From the NCBI GenBank assembly GCA_021107975.1, contig JAIORT010000188.1, positions 1 to 8,606 on the forward strand: DNA of 8,606 bases, written 5' to 3'. Source of the stretch: Bacteroidales bacterium. Lineage in GTDB: Bacteria; Bacteroidota; Bacteroidia; Bacteroidales; JAADJA01. This document shows positions 1-7,179 of the stretch, one piece after another (positions within the stretch are counted from its first letter, which is position 1; every line of letters begins with the position of its first letter). The position numbers and the translations under genes were made by a program. The notes under the pieces are model-generated. The model was not told the DNA's origin and ran no database searches. It worked only from the letters and a program-made list of their open reading frames with translations.

Positions 1-1
1 A

Positions 2-3000
2 CCGGGCACCTTTGCACAAATTGACGATATTAAAGAAGCACAGAAGATAATTATCCTTAGTGCTGATGTATCTGTTCACAATCATGAAACACACCCCAAA
101 TTACGTCGTTGGGACCAGGGGAGTGATGTCATTCCGGTAACATCCGATCCGATCAAACTTGAAAAAGGAATCGAAATCCGGTTTTCCGGGGAAAATTTTA
201 AAACAGGCGACTACTGGGTGTTTGCTGCCAGAACAGCCACTGCTGATGTGGAACGGCTTGTTGATGCACCGCCAATGGGTATCAAGCACCATTATTGTAA
301 GTTAGCCCTGATTACCTGGCATGAGCGAAACCATGGAAAATGGCGCGCTGAGGTAAGGGATTGCCGTTCTGATTTTCCTTCCTTAACTGAAATATGTGCG
401 GAAGATATTTGCTTTGATAACAGTGAATGCGATTTTGTGGATACTGAAACCGTACAGGATGCAATTGACCGTCTGTGCCGGTCTAATAACTTGCGTCATC
501 ATAACAAACACTTGCATGGGTGGGGAATTGTCTGTGGTTTACAGGTACACTGCGGAACTGAAGACGAAGATGGAATAAAAACTGTTAAAGTTCGTAAAGG
601 CTATGCAATTGATTGTAACGGGAATGACCTGCTGATCAAGAGGGATGAGATAGTAAGGATAATGGAAATGATTCCCGATAATCTCCTATCTGAAGGTAAC
701 GATGGGGAGGTTTGCCTTACACTTGGTCTTGACGAGAATAATCAACTTGTTTTTAATGTGGAGGAATATGATCCTTCCGGCAAATCACATTCATGGAGGG
801 GCGGAGCGCTACTGAATAATATTTACAGCAATTGCATTGAACCCCTTGTTGAATTTTTTAAAAAAGAAATTACCGGAAATGGTGGGGAAAAAAAACTTGT
901 TGGTTTACATCAAAAACGACTCACTGTTTTGCTCAATTTAGTGATCCAGTATCTCAATCCCGAATATGGCAATAAGGTTTACCTGTCTCCCCAGGAAGAT
1001 GAAATTTTAGAGAATTTATATAATGAAATAAAAGAACTGTTAAGAAGCAAGACCTTCTGCGCTATGTTTGAAAATATCCAACAGTTCCCCGATTATCCTG
1101 ATGAATTTGATGTTTCTACCATTTTTGGAAAAGGATTTCGTCATACCCGCCTGCGAATCGATCATCAATCGAAAAGAGCTTATACAATTGGTGGTATGGA
1201 TTCACCAGCCGGCAGCCATAAGATTCATGTTTATGATCTGGGAACGGAAAAAATGGTTGCTGAACTGGAGTTTCCGGGAGGTGAAGGAATAAAAGTGCAG
1301 GATGTTGCCTTTTCTGATGAAGGAGATAAACTATATGCTGTCGCCATCCTCAATGATGAAGATAGTATTTTCGCTGTTGCCGATATTATTGATGCTACTG
1401 AGCTTTCTTATCAATGGAATCCGATTTCCACGCATTGTGATATTGAATTGGTAACGTTAGCTACAGCTCCCGGCATTTCCAACAATGTGTATGCTATAGG
1501 CAAAGGAATCGGACTTTTTGTGATTGATCCGAATAATATTGAACCAGGGTTGGTACCGGCTGTTATATTTGATGCGGCAGGTCACCTGGTGATTGATGAG
1601 CAAGGAGCCAGGGCGTATGCAACCAACCGTGAGAATCTGAATGACCCATTGAAATATAACCAGGTAACTGGTATGTATCTGGAGGAACTCGGATCGCCAA
1701 CTCAATCATTCATCATGATGGGTCCAAATGGAATCCCTTTGACTGGTGAAGATGATATCGAGATCGCAACACATGGGAATAGTAGGCGACTCTGCGTGGT
1801 AGCCAACGCACTACCAGGCAGTAATACCGAAAGCAAACAACTGCTGTTATATAATATTACTGATCAGGGTTCTGGTCAGCAGTATCCCGATTACGTTGTT
1901 GATTTGGGTGAAAACACCGATATACGCCTGGAATATAATCGGGTTACAAACTATTTAATGGCTGCTTATGAGGACAGTTACCGTGTCAGGATCGTGGATA
2001 TCTTTAATATTGAGAATCCCCACATGGTGGACACATATCATCACCCTGTACAGATCTTTCCACAAGGTATTGCTATGGATAATTCTTCCGACATCCCAAA
2101 GACTTACGTGTTTAATTGGATCAGCAATACCATTAACCCAATTCCTGCAGACCGTTTCAAACCAGATTATATATTTCCACTTGATCCATTAATTAATTAT
2201 CGAAATGATGTATTTGAAGCGTTTGCCGATTTATTAGGCAGATTTTTTCAGTATCTTAAAGATTGTATATGTGATCAATTTTTAATAAATTGTCCGGAAT
2301 GTGATGAAGAGGATAAAATATACCTTGCATGTATCAGTATTAGGGATAATCAGATTTACAAAGTTTGTAACTTTTCAAAGCGAAAATATATAAAATCATT
2401 TCCGGTACTTGATTACTGGTTGTCGTTTATACCTGTTGCTCCTATAATAAGAAAAATTTTTGAAAAAGCATGTTGCACCGTGCTGCCAAGCCTTTTCAGT
2501 AATTTTACTACCGGCGACTCTTCCGGGACCGGTACTCGTGTGAAAGGATCTCAGGTGAAATGGGGATATGCCAGTTATCAAAACTTTAATATAAAAGGAC
2601 AATTCACGGAAAGAAAAGACCATGTAAATACTATACAGGCGTTGGCAAAGGACTGGATGGGAAATCTGTCAATGAAACAAGTAGCAAAACCTGAAAAGAA
2701 GGTGAAACAAAGCGCTATGGTTGGGAAGTCGCTGGATGAGGTAAAACGAAAATTATCCAGGGCAAATATTACGGTTGAAAAAGTTGAAACTTACGATCCC
2801 GTAAAAGGTCCGCGGAACCTGAGGAAATTCACCGTAGCTCCAACCCGTTTAAAAGAAAATTCCCGTGTAATTCTTTATGAACAGAATGGGAAAGTCCGCT
2901 ATTATGCTTTAGCAGAAAAAGAACCAATGCAAGTTGAAGAACTTCGTAACAAGGTTGAAGCCCAGGAGACAAAACTTGAGGAAGTAAAAGGTCTTCAGGA

Positions 3001-3211
3001 AGAGGTAGTCAATCTTAAAACCCAAATGACACAGGTGCAGGGGGAACACCAGAAAGCTATTGACGCCCGAAATAAGGAAATTACAAATCTGAAAAATACA
3101 GTAGAACAATTTAAGAAAAACATAGTTGATATCGAGTCATTGAAAAAACAAGTCGATCAACTAACTCCACGGAAAAAACCAACCAAACCACGAAGAGGTG
3201 GCGGGGAATAA
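2..3211 (+). CDS. Large DUF6519-type eCIS-associated protein with propeller, PASTA and coiled-coil regions (5' partial)
   Basis: The frame is open from the left edge, so the start lies outside the window; the GTG at 218 sits inside a conserved motif and is not the start. There are 1069 visible residues, numbered from base 2. Residues 1-105 are the end of a DUF6519 region: LRRWDQG (34-40), a 'LEKGIEIRFS' segment, GDYWVFAARTAT (69-80) and PPMGIKHHYCKLAL (90-103). Residues 145-220 hold a second conserved block with HLHGWGIVCGLQV. Residues 378-720 look like beta-propeller blades with repeated 'hDxxGxxhYAxxxx..hhVhD' patterns. Cysteines cluster at 755-825 (CxC, CxxC, CC). A PASTA-like domain lies at about 903-970, a coiled coil at 973-1054, and then a basic tail PRKKPTKPRRGGGE. 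DUF6519 proteins are known from phage-tail-like injection loci; a particle surface or baseplate-linked role is inferred. The 3' end overlaps the glycosyltransferase gene by 14 nt, suggesting one operon. No signal peptide can be judged. Confidence 0.85.
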   Translation, partial: PGTFAQIDDIKEAQKIIILSADVSVHNHETHPKLRRWDQGSDVIPVTSDPIKLEKGIEIRFSGENFKTGDYWVFAARTATADVERLVDAPPMGIKHHYCKLALITWHERNHGKWRAEVRDCRSDFPSLTEICAEDICFDNSECDFVDTETVQDAIDRLCRSNNLRHHNKHLHGWGIVCGLQVHCGTEDEDGIKTVKVRKGYAIDCNGNDLLIKRDEIVRIMEMIPDNLLSEGNDGEVCLTLGLDENNQLVFNVEEYDPSGKSHSWRGGALLNNIYSNCIEPLVEFFKKEITGNGGEKKLVGLHQKRLTVLLNLVIQYLNPEYGNKVYLSPQEDEILENLYNEIKELLRSKTFCAMFENIQQFPDYPDEFDVSTIFGKGFRHTRLRIDHQSKRAYTIGGMDSPAGSHKIHVYDLGTEKMVAELEFPGGEGIKVQDVAFSDEGDKLYAVAILNDEDSIFAVADIIDATELSYQWNPISTHCDIELVTLATAPGISNNVYAIGKGIGLFVIDPNNIEPGLVPAVIFDAAGHLVIDEQGARAYATNRENLNDPLKYNQVTGMYLEELGSPTQSFIMMGPNGIPLTGEDDIEIATHGNSRRLCVVANALPGSNTESKQLLLYNITDQGSGQQYPDYVVDLGENTDIRLEYNRVTNYLMAAYEDSYRVRIVDIFNIENPHMVDTYHHPVQIFPQGIAMDNSSDIPKTYVFNWISNTINPIPADRFKPDYIFPLDPLINYRNDVFEAFADLLGRFFQYLKDCICDQFLINCPECDEEDKIYLACISIRDNQIYKVCNFSKRKYIKSFPVLDYWLSFIPVAPIIRKIFEKACCTVLPSLFSNFTTGDSSGTGTRVKGSQVKWGYASYQNFNIKGQFTERKDHVNTIQALAKDWMGNLSMKQVAKPEKKVKQSAMVGKSLDEVKRKLSRANITVEKVETYDPVKGPRNLRKFTVAPTRLKENSRVILYEQNGKVRYYALAEKEPMQVEELRNKVEAQETKLEEVKGLQEEVVNLKTQMTQVQGEHQKAIDARNKEITNLKNTVEQFKKNIVDIESLKKQVDQLTPRKKPTKPRRGGGE

Positions 3212-5306
3212 GAAAACGATAGAGCCACTTGTCTCCTGTATTATGCCTACCTGTAACCGGCGCGAGTTTGTCCCGCAGGCAATCCGCTATTTCCTGAGCC
3301 AGGATTATTCAAACAAAAAATTATTGATTGTAGATGATGGTGCTGAAAGTGTGTCTGAACTGATCCCGGATCATACCCAGATACGTTACTTAAGGCTCTC
3401 CGGAAAACAAAAACTGGGGACAAAGCGCAATTATTGTGTTCTTGAGAGCAAAGGTGATCTTATTATGCACTGGGATGATGATGACTGGATGGCACCTTAC
3501 CGGATCAGCTACCAGGTGCGGGAATTATTAGAAAAAAAGGTGGAAGTGTGTGGTTTACAACAAATGCTGTTTTATAATTTAGAAAACGGTTATAGCTGGT
3601 TATATCGATATCCAAAGAATGAACGAAACTGGTTAGCAGGAGGTTCGCTTCTCTATACCAGGGACTTTTGGAAACAGGCTCCATTTCCGGATGTTCAGGA
3701 GGCGTCGGATACTCGCTTTGTGTGGTCACGTAAATTAAATTCTTATACCTCCCTGGATGACTACCGTTTTTATGTAGCAATGATCCATAGCCGCAACACA
3801 AGTCCGAAAAAGACAAACAACAGCCTGTGGAAACCTTATCCTGCTGAAGAAATGCGAATCCTTTTATCCCGCGATTGGGATTTCTATTCCAGTTTTCACA
3901 AATCTGGGTTACGGCAAAAAGAATACCATGGTAGGAGAGTGTTTCAATTGAATAATTATAAGCCTGTATCGGCATGTCTTCTCTCTTATAAAAGACCGAA
4001 TAACCTCCAGTTAATCATCGATAGCATCCATGATTATCCATTCATAGACGAAATCCTCGTCTGGAACAATAATCCAAATGCAAAACTCTCCCTCCTTGGG
4101 GAAAAAGTTAGGATTATTGAATCAGAAGAGAATATGATATGTTACGGAAGATTTCTTTGTGCAAAAAATGCCAGAAATGAAGTTATTTATACGCAGGATG
4201 ACGATGTTATCGTCCGGAATGTTACAGGACTTTATAAGCATTTTTTAAATGATAAATCCTGTATTACTCATGCGCTTAGCAGAAATCATTTCCGCCAGCA
4301 TGGTAATTACATATATCCTGATGGACAGGTTGCGCTATTGGGTTGGGGTTCCTTTTTTCGAAAGGAATGGATCGAAGTTATCGATACATATTTGAATTCT
4401 TACGAATCAGATTTTACATTCAAACGTGAGGCTGATATCATGTTTTCTTTATTATTGGGCAAACGTCATAATACGGTTCCAGCCCAAATTGAAATGCTCC
4501 CGGATCATAGTACTTCCGGTATTGCACTCTATCGTGAGAAAAAGCATGAGCTTTTCAGGACACTTGCTATAAATCGGGCACTGAAATCACTTCGCAAGTC
4601 TAAAAGTCATAATAAACCGGTAACATGGAATGTAGTAATTCCATGTCGAAATTATGGGAAATACCTGGAAGAAGCAGTGTTTTCAGTACTTCACAATAAA
4701 GCTGATTATGTAATTACTATTGTGGATGATTCTTCAACTGATAATACATTAAAAATTAGTAAAAATCTTATTACGAAATATCCCTTTATTAAATATATCA
4801 GACATAACCGGAATGTGGGAGTGAGTTGCGCCAGAAATAGTGGGATTGCTGCTGTTGAAAGTATTTTTGTCGTATTGTTAGATGCTGATGATAAAATCAG
4901 CTCAAATTATCTTTTTGAAGCTGAAAAACTGTTGCGTTCCGGTTGTGATATAGCAAACCCTGATGCTATATTATTTGGTGAAAGAAATACACGTTGGGTG
5001 GTACCGGAAAAAATTACAATACAAATGTTGTTAAAACAGAATTATGTTCATTGTGCTGCTGCTTTTCGCAGAAGTTATTGGTTAAAGGTAGGAGGAATTG
5101 ACGAATCGATGAGCAACTGGCAGGATTATGATTTCTGGATTCGATTAGCAGAGGCAGGAGCACGGATCAGGAAGCTTACAGGCGACCATTTTTACTATCG
5201 TAAGCATGGACTTACGAAATCCAGCGAATCAGCAGAAAAACGTCAAAGTCTGCGCAATCATATTAAACAAAAACACGAACAATTATATACTGTATACCAT
5301 CAGTGA
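3198..5306 (+). CDS. Triple-module GT-A glycosyltransferase fusion
   Basis: A 702-residue protein with three glycosyltransferase modules in series. Module 1 (about 10-230) is GT2-like: VSCIMPTCNRREFVPQAI, LLIVDDG (42-48) and the metal-site motif HWDDDDW (91-97). Module 2 (about 256-455) begins VSACLLSYKRPNNL, has a YTQDDDV motif (331-337) and EADI (411-414), and resembles exostosin/GT64-like folds more than GT2. Module 3 (about 474-675) is a classical GT2: VVIPCRNYGKYLEEAV, IVDDSSTDNT (508-517), NVGVSCARNSG, LLDADD (560-565) and DYDFWIRLAEAG (643-654) at the catalytic-base position. All three keep the acidic metal-binding motif, so all may be active. The start is GTG, the only candidate after the in-frame stop at 3162-3164 that keeps the first beta strand. 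There is no properly spaced Shine-Dalgarno, and the 14-nt overlap with the upstream gene points to translational coupling. No transmembrane segment is visible, so it is probably cytoplasmic. It ends with tandem TGA TAA stops. Donor and acceptor are unknown; modification of a particle protein is an inference. Confidence 0.9.
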   Translation: MAGNKKTIEPLVSCIMPTCNRREFVPQAIRYFLSQDYSNKKLLIVDDGAESVSELIPDHTQIRYLRLSGKQKLGTKRNYCVLESKGDLIMHWDDDDWMAPYRISYQVRELLEKKVEVCGLQQMLFYNLENGYSWLYRYPKNERNWLAGGSLLYTRDFWKQAPFPDVQEASDTRFVWSRKLNSYTSLDDYRFYVAMIHSRNTSPKKTNNSLWKPYPAEEMRILLSRDWDFYSSFHKSGLRQKEYHGRRVFQLNNYKPVSACLLSYKRPNNLQLIIDSIHDYPFIDEILVWNNNPNAKLSLLGEKVRIIESEENMICYGRFLCAKNARNEVIYTQDDDVIVRNVTGLYKHFLNDKSCITHALSRNHFRQHGNYIYPDGQVALLGWGSFFRKEWIEVIDTYLNSYESDFTFKREADIMFSLLLGKRHNTVPAQIEMLPDHSTSGIALYREKKHELFRTLAINRALKSLRKSKSHNKPVTWNVVIPCRNYGKYLEEAVFSVLHNKADYVITIVDDSSTDNTLKISKNLITKYPFIKYIRHNRNVGVSCARNSGIAAVESIFVVLLDADDKISSNYLFEAEKLLRSGCDIANPDAILFGERNTRWVVPEKITIQMLLKQNYVHCAAAFRRSYWLKVGGIDESMSNWQDYDFWIRLAEAGARIRKLTGDHFYYRKHGLTKSSESAEKRQSLRNHIKQKHEQLYTVYHQ

Positions 5307-5490
5307 TAAGTTACTATATTTATCAGGAATTAATTTATTCTGAAATGTCTGTAAATATATTAGATAGCTTTTTTCAGATTGCCATTTACAAGCCACCACT
5401 TTTTGAAGTTTGGTAGCTTCTCGACTATTTTTCCACTACCTTGATAATAGCCTGCTAGGCATTTGATAATTGAACGAAAGGAGATTAATC
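5307..5490 (+). other. Intergenic region before the DUF4157 gene
   Basis: 184 bases without a gene. A weak inverted repeat TCTGAAA/TTTCAGA (5339-5345 and 5372-5378) has a 26-base loop. A short hairpin GCCT-GCT-AGGC occurs near 5450-5460, and TTGATAAT is repeated directly at 5441-5448 and 5463-5470. No convincing Bacteroidota -33/-7 promoter (TTG / TAnnTTTG) was found; the nearest is GAAGTTTG at 5405-5412, with one mismatch. The length and AT-richness suggest the DUF4157 gene may have its own promoter, but this cannot be shown from the sequence. Confidence 0.5.
5477..5483 (+). promoter_or_regulatory. Ribosome binding site for the DUF4157 gene
   Basis: AAAGGAG followed by a 7-base spacer and ATG at 5491. 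It is the strongest Shine-Dalgarno in the window and decides the start: the in-frame TTG at 5470 lies upstream of this site and is not needed. Its quality contrasts with the SD-less starts of the neighbouring genes and suggests high expression of this protein. Confidence 0.8.
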
Positions 5491-6954
5491 ATGCACATTT
5501 TCGCACAAAAACCAAAGACAACTCAACAGACTACCTCTGCCAAATCTACGATACCCGATCGGGTACACTTTAGGCAAAGCTATAAATCGCTTGAGACCAA
5601 GACGAAAAATCCAGATGCTGATCTCAACAGAAATGTATTAGCTGGATTTGGCCACGATTTCAGTCGAATACCTATTTTCAATCCTTCCCCTGTATGTATA
5701 AAACCCAAGCTAAAAATCAATGCTCCAGGAGATAAATATGAGCAAGAAGCCGATCGGATGGCAGACCATGTAATGCGTATGCCCGATTCACAGGTACAAC
5801 GCCAAAGTACAGATTGTGAGGAAGAAGAAAATGCTATCCAAAGAAAACCTATATCTGTAGATATTACACCCTGGGTACAAAGACAGGCAGAGGAGGAAGA
5901 GGAAGAACCTGTACAAATGAAATCATTTATACAAACCCAGCCAATTGAGGAAAAGGAAGAACTTCAGATGAAACCACTTATTCAACTACAACCTGTTGAA
6001 GAAGAGGAAGAAGAAATGGTTCAAACAAAACCATCGGGTGGACAGAACACAGAACAAAGTGTCGTATCCGAAGCCCTATTACATGCCAGTGAATGCGGTG
6101 ATCAACCACTATCAGCTTCTACCCGTAGCTTTTTCGAACCAAGGTTTGGTAGTGATTTTAGTAACGTACGGGTACATAATTGCGACAGTGCAGTTCAGAT
6201 GAGCCGGAATTTAAATGCACGGGCATTTACACACGGGAATAATATTTTCTTTAATCATGGGCAATACAATCCAGGAACTTCAACCGGGAAACATTTGCTG
6301 GGGCATGAGTTGACACACGTTCTTCAGCAGAGTCAATGTCAGGCGGTTGTTACTATACAGCGAGATTCCGACTCCTCCGAGGAAGTTGAGATGAACGAAC
6401 TGACCATAGATGAACTCCTGAAATTACAGAGCGAGCGTAATAGCCGGGAAAGGGGATTCATCGACTTCGATTTTGATCGAGGAATTGCACATGTAAATAT
6501 TGCTCTAACCGAGGAAGAGATTTTTGGGCCGTTCTCAGTACTAGTGACAAGAGGAGAAGAGGATGAAAAGTATCAGGGTCCTGGTCCAAGACTCGAATGC
6601 TACAAGTACGATCCAAATACCGACAGTTTTGCTGGTATGACTCACGAAGAGTCATGCAGCTTGGCGTGTCAACCACATGGAATATCGCAGCAATTAGCGC
6701 TGATTAATATGAAGTCCTGTTGCGATGCCAACAAGCCTTGGGAGGGCCTCGCCCAATGCAACCAAGAAGTGAAAATATATTGGGAGAAGAAAATGGGTGA
6801 CTACAAGCGAACTAACATGTTAACCAGAGAGAGGTTCAAACCTGCAGAACGCCAAGCGCCTCCGTTGCCCTTAGGGATTTATGATTATCCCATAGTGAAC
6901 GATGTGCCGCAGATCCCGAAATCTGTCGTCGATTACATATTTTTCTGGATTTAG
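5491..6954 (+). CDS. DUF4157 (eCIS core domain) protein with HELTH motif and Cys-rich C-terminus
   Basis: 487 residues from the ATG behind a strong RBS. Residues 1-100 carry segments common in this family: GFGHDFSRIPIF (52-63) and 'KINAPGDKYEQEADRMADHVMRM' (75-97; a conserved APGDxYEQEADRxAdxVMRM signature). Residues 103-181 are a low-complexity linker of VQRQ/IQxxP units alternating with poly-Glu. Residues 207-282 are the DUF4157 domain: LSASTRSFFEPRFGSDFSNV, a VHN motif, ARAFTHGNNIFF and then GHELTHVLQQ, with the zinc-binding HExxH at 272-276. Members of this family are strongly associated with extracellular contractile injection systems and are thought to be particle-linked proteases, toxins or cargo adaptors. 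Residues 284-487 are not recognised; they contain six cysteines (370, 389, 393, 410, 411, 423) and end in a hydrophobic DYIFFWI. No signal peptide is seen, consistent with release by the particle rather than Sec. The gene is followed by an intrinsic terminator. Confidence 0.9.
   Translation: MHIFAQKPKTTQQTTSAKSTIPDRVHFRQSYKSLETKTKNPDADLNRNVLAGFGHDFSRIPIFNPSPVCIKPKLKINAPGDKYEQEADRMADHVMRMPDSQVQRQSTDCEEEENAIQRKPISVDITPWVQRQAEEEEEEPVQMKSFIQTQPIEEKEELQMKPLIQLQPVEEEEEEMVQTKPSGGQNTEQSVVSEALLHASECGDQPLSASTRSFFEPRFGSDFSNVRVHNCDSAVQMSRNLNARAFTHGNNIFFNHGQYNPGTSTGKHLLGHELTHVLQQSQCQAVVTIQRDSDSSEEVEMNELTIDELLKLQSERNSRERGFIDFDFDRGIAHVNIALTEEEIFGPFSVLVTRGEEDEKYQGPGPRLECYKYDPNTDSFAGMTHEESCSLACQPHGISQQLALINMKSCCDANKPWEGLAQCNQEVKIYWEKKMGDYKRTNMLTRERFKPAERQAPPLPLGIYDYPIVNDVPQIPKSVVDYIFFWI
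5875..6033 (+). repeat. Imperfect 17-18 residue Gln/Glu-rich tandem repeats inside the DUF4157 protein
   Basis: Three consecutive units at protein residues 129-146, 147-163 and 164-181. Each begins V/I-Q-x-Q, continues with a run of five or six mostly glutamates, and ends with (V/L)Q(M/T)K. Degenerate half-units lie just upstream (VQRQ at 102-105, IQRKP at 116-120). Such acidic linkers are common between the N-terminal motif and the DUF4157 domain in this family and are probably flexible. The repeat is at protein level; the DNA copies have diverged. Confidence 0.75.
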
Positions 6955-6976
6955 ACTGGAGGCATCAAATACTGGA

Positions 6977-7003
6977 TGAGCCATAAGTGGCTCAGCCTTT
7001 TTT
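6977..7003 (+). terminator. Rho-independent terminator after the DUF4157 gene
   Basis: A perfect 7-bp stem TGAGCCA / TGGCTCA with a TAAG tetraloop (6977-6994) is followed by GCC and six T residues (6998-7003). It begins 23 bases after the TAG stop, in the right place to end transcription of the DUF4157 gene and to separate it from the membrane-protein gene downstream. Confidence 0.85.
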
Positions 7004-7179
7004 GCGGCCAGATTATCACAGAATATTAAAATGCAGCCAAGCAGGAACACATTAAAGTGTATAGTAGTAGTGTAAGTTACCTCTACCATCGCAAGTCTTT
7101 TAGCGGTGGAGTTATTGACAGAGAAACTTGTGCGTGGGATAACTGTCAAGTCCATTAACAACCATTAAATCATTAAAAA
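7004..7179 (+). other. Leader region of the membrane-protein gene
   Basis: 176 bases without a gene. It holds an interrupted inverted repeat GTAG-t-GTAA-g-TTAC-ct-CTAC (7067-7086) that could be a small operator, and a stem CCATCGC / GCGGTGG with one wobble pair and a 10-base loop (7086-7109). CCATTAA occurs at 7152-7158 and 7162-7168, with CATTAA at 7171-7176, just before the start. None of these can be assigned a function from sequence alone. Confidence 0.4.
7115..7143 (+). promoter_or_regulatory. Possible promoter for the membrane-protein gene
   Basis: TTGACA (7115-7120), a 17-base spacer and GATAAC (7138-7143) resemble a sigma70-type -35/-10 pair (6/6 and 4/6 matches). The location fits, being downstream of the terminator and 36 bases before the ATG. 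However, Bacteroidota primary promoters usually have a TTG / TAnnTTTG pattern, which is not seen here, so the call is weak. Confidence 0.25.

Noticed and set aside
218..220. GTG as start of the first gene
   Set aside because: The same frame is open to base 2 and encodes conserved DUF6519 motifs upstream; the GTG encodes Val inside GDYWVFAARTAT.
3505..3975. 156-codon minus-strand reading frame
   Set aside because: It is fully antisense to the glycosyltransferase gene, whose motifs are clear, and its translation has no recognisable features.
5339..5378. Inverted repeat TCTGAAA/TTTCAGA as terminator of the glycosyltransferase gene
   Set aside because: The stem is short and A/T-rich, the loop is 26 bases, and the T-run lies inside the loop side rather than after the stem.
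5441..5470. Direct repeat TTGATAAT as an attachment site
   Set aside because: It is only 8 bases, AT-rich and 22 bases apart, with no integrase or tRNA nearby.
5470..5472. TTG as start of the DUF4157 gene
   Set aside because: It lies upstream of the Shine-Dalgarno at 5477-5483, which is correctly spaced to the ATG at 5491.
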